Assembly: GCF_012034205.1 (NCBI RefSeq)
Contig: NZ_JAATEM010000035.1
Coordinates: forward strand, 1 to 64,000
From: Streptomyces composti
GTDB taxonomy: Bacteria > Actinomycetota > Actinomycetes > Streptomycetales > Streptomycetaceae
Direction of reading: 5' to 3'
DNA: 64,000 bases
Position 1 is the stretch's first letter; the number at the start of each line of letters is the position of its first letter. A program made the translations under genes and the position numbers. The notes beneath the pieces were generated by a model. That model searched no databases. It had not been told where the DNA came from and saw only the letters and a program-made list of their open reading frames with translations. Positions 1 through 8,803 of this stretch are shown piece after piece.

Positions 1-1
1 C

Positions 2-460
2 GACCGCAACGCCGGCTTCTCCACCTGCGACCCCGGACGGCTCTTCCTCCCCGCGATCATGGACCCGGTCTACGGCTACCAGGTCACCAATGTCGAGGCG
101 TCCATGGCCTCGCCGTCCTCGCTGCTGCACTGGACCCGCCGGATGATCGAGATCCGCAAGCAGAACGCGGCGTTCGGGCTCGGCACCTACACCGAACTGC
201 CCTCGTCCAACCCGGCGGTCCTCGCCTTCCTGCGCGAGTACGAGGACGACCTGGTGCTCTGCGTGAACAACTTCTCCCGCTTCTCCCAGCCGACCGAACT
301 CGATCTGCGCGAGTTCAACGGACGCCACCCGGTCGAGCTGTTCGGCGGTGTCCGCTTCCCGGCGATCGGGGAACTGCCGTATCTGCTGACCCTCGGGGGC
401 CACGGCTTCTACTGGTTCCGGCTCACCCGAGTCGCATCCCGCATCGGCCGACGACTGTGA
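2..460 (+). CDS. treS: Maltose alpha-D-glucosyltransferase (trehalose synthase), C-terminal part
   Basis: Only the last 152 residues are present; the gene enters from the left edge in the frame starting at base 2. TreS interconverts trehalose and maltose in the cytoplasm, a GH13 enzyme. The visible part begins with DRNAGFSTCDPGRLFLP, the end of the barrel domain, followed by the conserved MDPVYGYQVTNVEAS region and the beta-sandwich C-terminal domain, ending in the typical GHGFYWFRL stretch. The next gene, maltokinase, starts 28 bases after the stop and glgB follows, which is the usual TreS-Mak-GlgB order of the GlgE pathway. An ATG at 59 is internal and is not a start. Confidence 0.93.
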   Translation, partial: DRNAGFSTCDPGRLFLPAIMDPVYGYQVTNVEASMASPSSLLHWTRRMIEIRKQNAAFGLGTYTELPSSNPAVLAFLREYEDDLVLCVNNFSRFSQPTELDLREFNGRHPVELFGGVRFPAIGELPYLLTLGGHGFYWFRLTRVASRIGRRL

Positions 461-488
461 GCGTGTGCCGGCGAGAGGAGGCGTCACC

Positions 489-1847
489 ATGACCAAGACC
501 GCGTTCCTGCGCCCGAGGAGCGCGCCAGCCGAACCGCTGGAGTCGCTCGCCGGGCTGCTGCGCGAGTGGCTGCCGCGGCAGCGCTGGTTCGCCGGCAAGG
601 ACCGGCCCGTCACCGACTTGAGTCTGCTGTCGATGACGGAGCTGTTCCCGGGCTGTCTGCATGTGCTGGTCCACGCCGGTCATGGAGGCGTCCCCGCTCC
701 CGGGGGCAACCCCCCGGCCGGTGACTGCTACCAGTTGCTGCTCGGGGTGCGCGAGCATCCCTCGCCGCGCCTCGGCCGGGCCCTGATCGGCCGGGTGCAG
801 GACGGCCCGCTGGCCGGACGCACGGTCTACGACGCCCTCTACGACCCCCGCTCGGCCCGGCTGCTGCTGGAGCGGCTGCGCCGGCCCGGCACCGCGGGCC
901 CGCTGCGCTTCGAGTGCGACGCCGGGCAGCCGCTGGCCACCGGTCTGGTGCCCCGTCTGCTGGACGCCGAGCAGTCCAACTCCTCGCTGGTGTACGGCGA
1001 CGAGTACATCCTGAAGGTGTTCCGGCGCATCCAGCCCGGCGTCAACCCGGACCTGGAGGTGCCGGGGGCGCTGGCCCGCCAGGGCTGCCACCGGGTGCCC
1101 GCGCCGGTGGCCTGGTTCCGCACCACCGCCCCGTTCAAGGCGACGCTCGGCGTGCTCCAGCCGTATCTGCGCGACGCCTCCGACGGCTGGACCCTCGCCC
1201 TCGGCGCCCTGGCCGCCGGTGACGACTTCACCGCCCAGGCGCACGCTCTGGGGCGGGCCACGGCCGATGTGCATCTGGCCCTTGCCTCCGCGTTCCCCGT
1301 CGGCGAGCCCGGCGAGATGCGCCGCACCGCCACCGCCATGACCGAGCGGCTGACGGCCGCCGCGCACGCGGTGCCGGCGCTCCAGCCGTTCGTGCCGGGC
1401 CTGCGGGCCGCGTTCGCCGCGCTCACCGCCTGCGACGCCGGACCGCCCGCCCAGCGCATCCACGGCGATCTTCATCTCGGGCAGGTGCTGCGGGCGGGGC
1501 GCGAGTGGTTCGTCATCGACTTCGAGGGCGAGCCGTCCCGGCCGCTGTCCGAACGGCGCAGCGCCCACTCCCCCGTGCGGGACATCGCCGGGATGCTGCG
1601 CTCCTTCGACTACGCCGCCCGCCAGCGCCGCCCCTGGCGCCCCGAGTGGGCGTGCCGCGCGCGGGAGGCGTACTGCGCCGGCTACGCCTCCCGCGCCGGG
1701 TGGGACCCCCGCACGAAGCACGGTCTGCTGCGCGCGTACGAGACCGACCGTGCCGTGTACGAGGTGCTGTACGAGGCCCGGCACCGACCCGACTGGCTGC
1801 CCGTACCCATGGCGGCGATCGAGCGCCTCGCCGTGAGAGGAGACTGA
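489..1847 (+). CDS. mak: Maltokinase (Pep2/Mak)
   Basis: Phosphorylates maltose with ATP to maltose 1-phosphate, the donor used by GlgE for alpha-glucan elongation. The product is 452 residues, normal for the family. It has the aminoglycoside-phosphotransferase-like fold with the catalytic HGDLHLGQV motif at residues 325-333 and the metal-binding DFEGEP motif from residue 344. The N-terminal segment with LPRQRWFAGKD is typical of maltokinases. I chose the ATG at 489 because GAGAGGAGG lies seven bases upstream; an in-frame GTG at 465 has no such site. It sits between treS and glgB with a four-base gap to glgB, so it is almost certainly cotranscribed. Confidence 0.93.
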   Translation: MTKTAFLRPRSAPAEPLESLAGLLREWLPRQRWFAGKDRPVTDLSLLSMTELFPGCLHVLVHAGHGGVPAPGGNPPAGDCYQLLLGVREHPSPRLGRALIGRVQDGPLAGRTVYDALYDPRSARLLLERLRRPGTAGPLRFECDAGQPLATGLVPRLLDAEQSNSSLVYGDEYILKVFRRIQPGVNPDLEVPGALARQGCHRVPAPVAWFRTTAPFKATLGVLQPYLRDASDGWTLALGALAAGDDFTAQAHALGRATADVHLALASAFPVGEPGEMRRTATAMTERLTAAAHAVPALQPFVPGLRAAFAALTACDAGPPAQRIHGDLHLGQVLRAGREWFVIDFEGEPSRPLSERRSAHSPVRDIAGMLRSFDYAARQRRPWRPEWACRAREAYCAGYASRAGWDPRTKHGLLRAYETDRAVYEVLYEARHRPDWLPVPMAAIERLAVRGD

Positions 1848-1851
1848 AGCC

Positions 1852-4080
1852 GTGGCCCTGCGTGACACGCCCCTGCCCGGTTCCGCCGGGCCCGTCCCGT
1901 CCGCGACCGCCGCCGGGATCACCCCCGCCCCCGCCCTGGACGACACCGACCGGGGGCGCCTGCTGGCGGGCGCCCACCACGACCCGCACGCGCTGCTCGG
2001 TGCGCATCCCGTCCCCGGCGGGATCGCCTTCCGGGCGCTGCGTCCCTGCGCGCGGGAGGTGAGCGTCGTCACCGGCGGCGAGCGCTTCCCGCTCGTGCCG
2101 GAGGGCGACGGGCTGTTCTCCCGCGTGCTGCCGCTGGAGTCGATCCCCGAGTACACCCTGACGGTGGCCTACGGGGACGACGAGCCGGTGGAGGTGCACG
2201 ACCCGTACCGGTTCCTGCCCGCGCTCGGCGAGTTCGACCTGCATCTGATCAGCGAGGGCCGGCACGAGGAGCTGTGGACGGCGCTCGGCGCCCGGATCAT
2301 GACCCATCAGGGGGTGACCGGCACCCGCTTCACGGTGTGGGCGCCCAACGCGCAGGGGGTGCGGCTCGCCGCGGACTTCACCTACTGGGACGGCACCGCC
2401 TTCCCGATGCGCTCCCTGGGCTCCTCCGGCGTGTGGGAGCTGTTCCTGCCCGGTGTCGGCGAGGGCACCCGCTACAAGTTCGAGATCCACTCGCGGTACG
2501 GGCACCGCTTCCTCAAGGCCGACCCGATGGCCCGCCGCGCCGAGGAGCCGCCGAACACCGCCTCCATCGTGACGGCCTCGCACCACGAGTGGCGCGACCA
2601 GGAGTGGATGGAGCGCCGCGGGGCGACACCGGCGCACCAGGCACCGATGTCGGTGTACGAGGTCCATCTGCCGTCCTGGCGGCCGGGCCTGACCTACCGT
2701 GAGCTCGCCGAGGTGCTGCCCGCCTACGTCAAGGACCTCGGTTTCACCCATGTCGAGCTGATGCCGCTCGCCGAGCACCCCTTCACGCCCTCCTGGGGCT
2801 ACCAGGTCACCGGCTTCTACGCGCCCACCGCGCGGCTCGGCACCCCCGACGACTTCAAGTACCTCATCGACGCGCTCCACCGGGCCGGCATCGGCGTGAT
2901 CATGGACTGGGTGCCGGCGCACTTCCCGAAGGACGACTGGGCGCTGGCCCGCTTCGACGGGGAGCCGCTGTACGAGCCCGGGGACTCGCGGCGGGCGGAG
3001 CACCCGGACTGGGGCACGTACACCTTCGACTTCGGCCGCACCGAGGTGCGCAACTTCCTGGTGGCCAACGCCGTGTACTGGTGTCAGGAGTTCCACATCG
3101 ACGGTCTGCGGGTCGACGCGGTGGCCTCGATGCTGTACCTCGACTACTCCCGCGAGGACGGCCAGTGGGAGCCCAATGTGTACGGCGGCCGGGAGGACCT
3201 GGCGGCGATGGCGTTCCTGCAGGAGATGAACGCCACCGTCTACCGGCGCTGTCCCGGCGTGATGACGATCGCCGAGGAGTCCACCGCGTGGGGCGGGGTC
3301 ACCCGGCCCACCGACACCGGAGGTCTGGGCTTCGGCTTCAAGTGGAACATGGGCTGGATGCACGACTCGCTGCAGTACGTCTCTCACGAGCCGGTGCACC
3401 GCAAGTACCACCACCACGAGATGACCTTCTCGATGGTGTACGCCTACAGCGAGAACTACGTGCTGCCGATCTCGCACGACGAGGTGGTGCACGGCAAGAG
3501 GTCCCTGGTGTCGAAGATGCCCGGCGACTGGTGGCAGCAGCGCGCCAACCTCCGCGCCTACCTCGGCTTCATGTGGGCCCACCCCGGCAAGCAGCTGCTG
3601 TTCATGGGGCAGGAGTTCGCCCAGGGCGCCGAGTGGTCCGTGGAGCACGGGCCCGAGTGGTGGCTGCTGGACGACGGCTACCACTCGGCGGGCGACCACC
3701 GCGGGGTGCGGGACCTGGTGCGCGACCTGAACACGCACTACCGCCAGACGCCCGCGCTGTGGCAGTGCGACACCGACCCGTCGGGCTTCCGCTGGGTGGC
3801 GGTGGACGCCGCCGACGACAACGTCTTCGCCTTCCTGCGGTTCGACGCGGAGGGCCGGCCGCTGCTCGCCGTGTCGAACTTCTCCCCCGTCGTCCGGCAC
3901 GACTACCTGCTGGCCGCCGGGGACGAGGTGATCGCCTGGCAGGAGGTGCTCAACACCGACGCGGCGCGCTACGGCGGCAGCGACGTGATCAACCCCGATC
4001 CGGTCAAACCGGAGGACGGCCGTGTGCGGATCACGCTGCCGCCGCTGGCGACGGTGTGGCTGACACCGGTCGCTCTGTGA
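1852..4080 (+). CDS. glgB: 1,4-alpha-glucan branching enzyme
   Basis: Transfers alpha-1,4 segments to alpha-1,6 positions to make branched glucan, the last step of the GlgE route. The 742-residue protein has N-terminal CBM48-type sandwich domains (about residues 20-230), a GH13 barrel and a C-terminal sandwich. The nucleophile is D422 in GLRVDAV, the acid/base E475 in TIAEEST, and the third acid D543 in SHDEVVHG; the 53-residue gap between the first two matches E. coli GlgB. The GTG at 1852 is preceded by GAGAGGAG at suitable spacing and lies four bases after mak. A strong hairpin follows the stop. Confidence 0.96.
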   Translation: MALRDTPLPGSAGPVPSATAAGITPAPALDDTDRGRLLAGAHHDPHALLGAHPVPGGIAFRALRPCAREVSVVTGGERFPLVPEGDGLFSRVLPLESIPEYTLTVAYGDDEPVEVHDPYRFLPALGEFDLHLISEGRHEELWTALGARIMTHQGVTGTRFTVWAPNAQGVRLAADFTYWDGTAFPMRSLGSSGVWELFLPGVGEGTRYKFEIHSRYGHRFLKADPMARRAEEPPNTASIVTASHHEWRDQEWMERRGATPAHQAPMSVYEVHLPSWRPGLTYRELAEVLPAYVKDLGFTHVELMPLAEHPFTPSWGYQVTGFYAPTARLGTPDDFKYLIDALHRAGIGVIMDWVPAHFPKDDWALARFDGEPLYEPGDSRRAEHPDWGTYTFDFGRTEVRNFLVANAVYWCQEFHIDGLRVDAVASMLYLDYSREDGQWEPNVYGGREDLAAMAFLQEMNATVYRRCPGVMTIAEESTAWGGVTRPTDTGGLGFGFKWNMGWMHDSLQYVSHEPVHRKYHHHEMTFSMVYAYSENYVLPISHDEVVHGKRSLVSKMPGDWWQQRANLRAYLGFMWAHPGKQLLFMGQEFAQGAEWSVEHGPEWWLLDDGYHSAGDHRGVRDLVRDLNTHYRQTPALWQCDTDPSGFRWVAVDAADDNVFAFLRFDAEGRPLLAVSNFSPVVRHDYLLAAGDEVIAWQEVLNTDAARYGGSDVINPDPVKPEDGRVRITLPPLATVWLTPVAL

Positions 4081-4084
4081 CACT

Positions 4085-4120
4085 CCGCTCCCGGCGCCGG
4101 GTGTTCCGCGCCGGGAGCGG
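4085..4120 (+). terminator. Hairpin terminator after glgB
   Basis: Perfect 13-base arms CCGCTCCCGGCGC (4085-4097) and GCGCCGGGAGCGG (4108-4120) with a ten-base loop, starting four bases after the glgB stop. There is no T run, as is common for Streptomyces terminators. Confidence 0.7.
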
Positions 4121-4184
4121 GGCATCCGGGCCGTAGGCCGAGGGACCCTCGGCGTCGCGGCAGGTCGCAGAAGGGCGGCATCAG

Positions 4185-5273
4185 GTGCGCACCGTGGGAG
4201 TGGAGGAGGAGCTCCTCCTCGTCGATCCGGAGACGGGTGAACCGCGGGCGCTGTCCGCTCCGGTGCTGGCCCGCGCCACCCGGGAGGACGCCGAGCAGCA
4301 GGTGTTCGAGAAGGAACTCCACGAGCAGATGCTGGAGTTCAACACGCATCCGCAGGCGTCGATGGAGAGCCTGCACGCGGAGATCGTGCACTGCCGCGAG
4401 GAGGCCGCCGGGCACGCCGAGGGCATCGGATGCACGGTCGCCGCGCTCGCCACCTCCCCGCTGCCGGTCAGCCCGGCCGTCGGCGTCAACCGGCGCTACC
4501 AGTGGATGGAGGAGCAGTACGGCATCGCCACCCGCGAGCAACTGGTCCTCGGCTGTCACGTGCATGTCTCGGTCGGCTCCGACGAGGAGGGCGTCGCCGT
4601 GGTGGACCGGCTGCGCCCGTGGCTGGCCCCGCTGACGGCGCTCAGCGCCAACTCGCCGTTCTGGCAGGGCACGGACTCCGGTTACAGCAGCTACCGCAGC
4701 CGGGTGTGGCAGCGCTGGCCCTCGGCGGGCCCCACGGAGGTCTTCGGTTCGGCCGAGCGGTACCACCGCCGGGTCGCGGACATGGTGGCGACCGGCGCCG
4801 TGCTGGACAAGGCGATGATCTACTTCGACGTGCGGCTGTCCGACCGGTACCCGACCGTGGAGCTGCGGGTGGCGGACGTGTGTCTGCACGCGGAGACGGC
4901 GGTGCTGATCGCCGCGCTCGCCCGCGGCCTGGTGGAGACGGCGGCCCGCGAGTGGCGGGCGGGGCGGGAGCCCGCCGGTCACAGTGTGAGCCTGCTGAGG
5001 CTGGCCGCCTGGCAGGCGGCACGGGCGGGTCTGACGGGTGATCTGCTGCACCCGGAGACCATGCGGCCCCTGCCCGCAGAGGCGGTCCTCGGGGATCTGG
5101 TCGGGCATGTCGCCGAGGCGCTTCAGGCCCACGGCGATCTGGAGCTGGTGCGGGAGGGCTGCGCCCGGCTGCTGCGCGAGGGCAACGGGGCCCGGGTGCA
5201 GCGCGAGCTGCTGGAGCGCACGGGCAGCCTGCGGGACGTCGTCACCGAGTGTGTGCGGCACACCCAGCGCTGA
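4185..5273 (+). CDS. Carboxylate-amine ligase, YbdK/GCS2 family
   Basis: 362 residues, belonging to the glutamate-cysteine ligase family 2 (YbdK-like) ATP-dependent carboxylate-amine ligases. It opens with TVGVEEELLLVDPETGEP, the family's N-terminal signature, and contains EFNTHPQ and GCHVHVSVG, which line the ATP/metal site in the family. YbdK has weak gamma-glutamylcysteine synthetase activity in E. coli, but the physiological substrate of these actinobacterial paralogues is not settled, so I do not assign glutathione or mycothiol synthesis. The GTG start at 4185 has AAGGGCGG six bases upstream. It stands alone between the glgB terminator and a convergent small gene. Confidence 0.85.
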   Translation: MRTVGVEEELLLVDPETGEPRALSAPVLARATREDAEQQVFEKELHEQMLEFNTHPQASMESLHAEIVHCREEAAGHAEGIGCTVAALATSPLPVSPAVGVNRRYQWMEEQYGIATREQLVLGCHVHVSVGSDEEGVAVVDRLRPWLAPLTALSANSPFWQGTDSGYSSYRSRVWQRWPSAGPTEVFGSAERYHRRVADMVATGAVLDKAMIYFDVRLSDRYPTVELRVADVCLHAETAVLIAALARGLVETAAREWRAGREPAGHSVSLLRLAAWQAARAGLTGDLLHPETMRPLPAEAVLGDLVGHVAEALQAHGDLELVREGCARLLREGNGARVQRELLERTGSLRDVVTECVRHTQR

Positions 5274-5322
5274 GCCGCCCGGGGCGGGAGCGCCGCGCCG
5301 GGAAGCGGCGGTCCCGAAGGGG

Positions 5323-5556
5323 TCAGAGGATCAGGACGAGGGCGTAGGCCAGGAAGAAGGCGGCGACCAGGACGGCGACGAGCAGGATCACGAGCAGGGG
5401 TCCCCTGGACCAGCCCTTGGCCGGATTGTGGGTCTCCTGGGGGCCCGCCTCGGGCATGCTGCTCTCCGCGGGCGGGGTCTCGCCCGGGGGTACGCCGCCG
5501 CCCGGTTCCAGGCCGGTGCTGCGTTCCGGTTCGGGGTCGGGATTGATGTGACTCAT
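5323..5556 (-). CDS. Small DUF6480 single-pass membrane protein
   Basis: 77 residues. The N-terminal two thirds is hydrophilic and rich in Pro, Glu and Gly (MSHINPDPEPERSTGLEPGG), a pattern I recognise from the DUF6480 family of Streptomyces. A single hydrophobic helix follows at about residues 55-76 (GPLLVILLVAVLVAAFF) and reaches the C terminus, so it is a tail-anchored or N-in protein. The ATG at 5556 has GGAGAG just upstream; the longer frame to 5652 adds basic residues with no ribosome site. Function unknown. It converges with the preceding ligase gene and diverges from the acyl-CoA synthetase. Confidence 0.8.
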   Translation of the reverse strand: MSHINPDPEPERSTGLEPGGGVPPGETPPAESSMPEAGPQETHNPAKGWSRGPLLVILLVAVLVAAFFLAYALVLIL

Positions 5557-5708
5557 GCTCTCCGGGTCCCCCGAACCACGGAGATCAACAGTGCGGGCAC
5601 ACTTCCGGTGATACCGGCGCCGTATCGCTCCGGCTCGGCTACATTCAGGCACCGCCGATGACTCTGCTCGTCGGCCGAGTCACCCCCCGTACACGTCAGG
5701 AGCAGTGC

Positions 5709-7610
5709 ATGCGTGACCTCGCTCTGGCTCCCCCGTCCGCTCCGCCCCTGACCGGCGGCCTCGCCGACAGCCTCTTCGACATGGCCGAGGCGAACCCCAC
5801 CCTGCCCATGCTGGCCCGCCGGCCGGACCCCTCCTCCCAGACCTGGGAGGAGGTGACCGCGGTGGAGTTCCGCGACGAGGTCGTCGACCTGGCGAAGGGG
5901 CTGATCGCGTCGGGGATATCGCCGGGCGCGCGGGTCGCCGTCATGGCCCGCACCCGGTACGAGTGGACCGTCCTGTGCTACGCGCTGTGGACGGTCGGTG
6001 CCGAGGTCGTCCCGATCTACCCGACCTCCTCGCGGGAGCAGGTGGAGTGGATCCTGAAGGACGCCGGCTGCGTGGCGGTCCTGGTGGAGGACGAGCAGGG
6101 CGTGATGACGGTCGGCTCGGTGTGCGCCCAGCTGCCCGCGCTGCAGCACGTCTGGCAGCTCGACGCCGGGGCGCTGGGGCAGCTGGTGGCGGAGGGCGAG
6201 CAGATCCCCCTGGCCACGGTGGACTCGATGCGCCGGATCGTGCTGCCGGACTCCACCGCGGTGGTCGCCTACACCTCGGGCACCTCCGGGCAGGCGCTGG
6301 GCTGCGCCCTGAGCCACCGGGGTCTGGCCATGGTCTGCGACACGCTGCTGGCGGGCTGGAAGCACACGGTGGCGGCGCCGGGTGAGCAGGGTGCGGTGCT
6401 GGCGTTCCTGCCGCTGTCGCACGTGTACGGGCTGATGATCCAGTGCCTGTGCGTGCGCGGCGGGCTGCTGATGGGGCACGAGCCCGACATGAGCGCCGAG
6501 GCGCTGGCGTCGGCGCTGCGCTCGTTCCGGCCCACCTATCTGTACGCCGTGCCGTCGCTGCTGGAGAAGATCTACAAGAACTTTCTGCGGGCCTCTCAAC
6601 AGGCGGGCAGGGGCGCGTTGTTCGAGCGGGCGGCGGAGACCGCCCGTGACTTCGCCGAGGCGGTGGAACGGCAGCGTCTGGGCCGCGGCCCGGGGCCGGG
6701 CTTCGACCTGCGGCTGCAGCACGCCCTGTACGAGCGGACCGTCTACCGCCGGCTGCGGGCCACGCTGGGCGGCCGGGTGCGCCGGGCCACCTCCGGCGGC
6801 TCGCCGCTCAACCGTGACCTGTCCCTCTTCTACGAGGGCATCGGCATCTATGTGCACGACGGCTACGGGCTGACCGAGACCAGCGGCGGGCTGACCATGC
6901 AGCCCTACGGCCGGGAGAAGTCGGGCACCGTGGGTCGGGCGCTGCCGGGCATGGAGATCAGGCTGGCCGAGGACGGCGAGATCCTGGTGCGCGGTCCGGC
7001 GGTGTTCCAGGGCTATGTGGGCGACGAGGCGGCGACCCGGGCGGCGCTGCGCGACGGCTGGCTGGCCACGGGCGACCTGGGTCGGCTGGACGAGGAGGGC
7101 TATCTCACCATCACCGGCCGCAAGAAGGACATCATCATCACCAGCAGCGGCAAGAGCGTGGCCCCGGCGGCGCTCGAGCAGCGGCTGCGGATGCATCCGC
7201 TGGTGCACCAGGCGGTGGTGGTGGGCGACAACCGGCCGTGCGTGGGCGCCCTGATCACCCTGGACCCGGAGTTCGTGGCGCACTGGCGGGCGGCACTGTC
7301 CCTGCCCGGGGACGCGCCGACCCGTGAGGCGCGGGAGGAGAACGCGCTGCGGGAGGAGATCGGCCGGGCCGTCGCCGCGGCGAACAGCAGCGTGTCGCGC
7401 TCGGAGTCGATCCGGGTGTTCCGGGTGCTGCCCGAGCCGTTCGACGTGAGCAACGGCCTGCTGACGCCGTCGATGAAGCTGCGCCGGGACGAGATCGTGC
7501 GGCGCTACGCGCTGGAGATCGACGCGATGTACCAGTCGCGCTCCCGGCGCCGAGCGGGCACGGAGGAGCCGTCGTCGATCTGGGACGACCCGGACAACGT
7601 CTTCCGCTGA
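5709..7610 (+). CDS. fadD: AMP-dependent long-chain acyl-CoA synthetase with altered P-loop
   Basis: 633 residues of the ANL superfamily, closest in layout to FadD15-type long-chain fatty acid-CoA ligases, which adenylate a fatty acid and form the CoA thioester. The C-terminal domain keeps the A8 hinge region (GWLATGDLG) and the catalytic A10 lysine, K482 in SSGKSVAP. The adenylate region has GYGLTETSGG. The P-loop is unusual: YTSGTSGQALGCALSH at residues 188-203, where the family has YTSGTTGxPKG, so the conserved Pro-Lys pair is Ala-Leu. Start chosen at ATG 5709 because AGGAGC lies five bases upstream; an in-frame ATG at 5658 would add 17 residues. Confidence 0.87.
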   Translation: MRDLALAPPSAPPLTGGLADSLFDMAEANPTLPMLARRPDPSSQTWEEVTAVEFRDEVVDLAKGLIASGISPGARVAVMARTRYEWTVLCYALWTVGAEVVPIYPTSSREQVEWILKDAGCVAVLVEDEQGVMTVGSVCAQLPALQHVWQLDAGALGQLVAEGEQIPLATVDSMRRIVLPDSTAVVAYTSGTSGQALGCALSHRGLAMVCDTLLAGWKHTVAAPGEQGAVLAFLPLSHVYGLMIQCLCVRGGLLMGHEPDMSAEALASALRSFRPTYLYAVPSLLEKIYKNFLRASQQAGRGALFERAAETARDFAEAVERQRLGRGPGPGFDLRLQHALYERTVYRRLRATLGGRVRRATSGGSPLNRDLSLFYEGIGIYVHDGYGLTETSGGLTMQPYGREKSGTVGRALPGMEIRLAEDGEILVRGPAVFQGYVGDEAATRAALRDGWLATGDLGRLDEEGYLTITGRKKDIIITSSGKSVAPAALEQRLRMHPLVHQAVVVGDNRPCVGALITLDPEFVAHWRAALSLPGDAPTREAREENALREEIGRAVAAANSSVSRSESIRVFRVLPEPFDVSNGLLTPSMKLRRDEIVRRYALEIDAMYQSRSRRRAGTEEPSSIWDDPDNVFR

Positions 7611-7682
7611 CGTACCGGGATCCTCCTTCTGGCCCCCCTGCGCTCTCGCCGGCCTCCCGGCCGCGCGGCGGTCCGCATGCAA

Positions 7683-7717
7683 AGGGGCGCCCACCGGTTC
7701 GACCGGCGGGCGCCCCT
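7683..7717. terminator. Bidirectional terminator hairpin
   Basis: A long GC-rich hairpin between two convergent genes: AGGGGCGCCC (7683-7692) pairs with GGGCGCCCCT (7708-7717), and the inner CCGGT pairs with ACCGG around a three-base loop. It can serve the synthetase on the plus strand and the DUF4190 gene on the minus strand. Confidence 0.75.
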
Positions 7718-7774
7718 CGGGCTTGCCGGCCGGCCGCCGGAGCCCCGGTACGCGAGACCTCGGCCGGGGGACGG

Positions 7775-8053
7775 TCAGCCGCCCACGTACCGGGTGAAGC
7801 CGCCGCTCGCGGCCGACACGATGATCATCACCACCGCGAGGACCAGGGCGATGACGCCGGGCACGAGTCCGGCCCTCGCCATTCCCGCCCCGCCCCTGGC
7901 CGGTGCCTGCCGCTTCCCCACGACGCCGGACACGATCGCCGGCGGGCCCGGGACCACGCCGGCGACCAGCAGGCCGGCGATGCCGCAGCACAGGCTCGCC
8001 ATGGCCATCGGGTCGGTGCGCGATGCGGGCGTGGTTCTGCCACGACTCGTCAT
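7775..8053 (-). CDS. DUF4190 domain membrane protein
   Basis: 92 residues. After a short Ser/Thr/Arg-rich start (MTSRGRTTPASRTDP) come MAMASLCCGIAGLLVAG, a loop with GKRQAPARGG, and GLVPGVIALVLAVVMIIV: the two-helix layout of the DUF4190 family, whose members are small integral membrane proteins of unknown role. The ATG at 8053 is preceded by GGGGAG at good spacing; a longer in-frame start at 8128 lacks one. It ends near the hairpin shared with the convergent acyl-CoA synthetase. Confidence 0.8.
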   Translation of the reverse strand: MTSRGRTTPASRTDPMAMASLCCGIAGLLVAGVVPGPPAIVSGVVGKRQAPARGGAGMARAGLVPGVIALVLAVVMIIVSAASGGFTRYVGG

Positions 8054-8196
8054 CGACGTCTCCCCGCATCGGGTGGCCGGATCGCCGGGTGCCGCTCCGT
8101 GCGGCTCGCCCGGTGGTGTGCGGATCACCGGGTTCCCGTCAACTTCCCTCCCACGCCCGGCATTTCACGGACGCCGCCGAAGGGGCGTCGGGCAGT

Positions 8197-8212
8197 GTGA
8201 CGGGTCTGTCAC
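8197..8212. promoter_or_regulatory. GTGAC-N6-GTCAC palindrome
   Basis: A 16-base inverted repeat, GTGAC(GGGTCT)GTCAC, in the divergent region between the DUF4190 gene and the RsbW-like gene. A possible -10 (TAGGCT) lies about 25 bases downstream. The same arm-and-spacer architecture occurs at 42071-42086. The binding protein is unknown. Confidence 0.35.
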
Positions 8213-8335
8213 CGTTCTCCCGGGGGGTACCGGCGCGTAGGCTGCGCCAGCACGGGAACTCACGGAGCTAGGAGACGGACGGAGAAGGGACGGAAGGACG
8301 ATCGCCCCGCCGAGCCGCGGGGCCGGGAAGGCGAG

Positions 8336-8770
8336 ATGGCACCCGAGCCGCATGAGGACAGGACACTGGCTGCCGAAGAGATCACGAGCCGAGTCGCCAG
8401 CTTCCCCGGGGAGCTGCACGACGTGACCGACGCACGGCTGGTCGCGGAGGAGTTTCTCTTCGATCTGGCCCGTGTGTCGGCGCCGGCCGCACCGGAGCAC
8501 TGGGACGACATACTGCTGGTGGTGACCGAGCTGGCCGCGAACGCGGTGCAGTACGCTCCGGGTCCGTTCGAGCTGCGGCTGCGCCGGACGTTCGACGGGG
8601 TGCATGTGGTGATGCACGACACCAGCACGGTGGAGCCCGCTCCCCGGCCCTTCCATCCCAGCCGCGGCGGAGGCGGTATCGGCTGGCATCTGATCCACAC
8701 CCTCGGCGACCAGGTCAGTGTCGTCTGCAACGACGCCGGCAAGGACATCCATGTCTTCCTGCCCTGGTGA
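8336..8770 (+). CDS. RsbW-like ATP-binding protein (HATPase_c_2)
   Basis: 144 residues with one GHKL ATPase domain of the anti-sigma-factor kinase type. The N box is E65-LAANAVQYA with N69 as expected metal ligand; the G box GGGGIGWHL follows. Proteins of this type bind a SigB-family sigma factor or phosphorylate a STAS antagonist. Streptomyces encode many, and the partner cannot be told from sequence alone. The ATG start follows a divergent intergenic region holding a 16-base palindrome. It converges with a second ATPase gene 33 bases downstream. Confidence 0.85.
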   Translation: MAPEPHEDRTLAAEEITSRVASFPGELHDVTDARLVAEEFLFDLARVSAPAAPEHWDDILLVVTELAANAVQYAPGPFELRLRRTFDGVHVVMHDTSTVEPAPRPFHPSRGGGGIGWHLIHTLGDQVSVVCNDAGKDIHVFLPW

Positions 8771-8803
8771 GGGTGGCTCCCGCCCCGGTGAGGGCAGCCG
8801 CCG

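Noticed and set aside
1513..4125. Long minus-strand frame opposite glgB
   Set aside because: Shadow of glgB; repetitive His/Val/Arg composition and no recognisable family.
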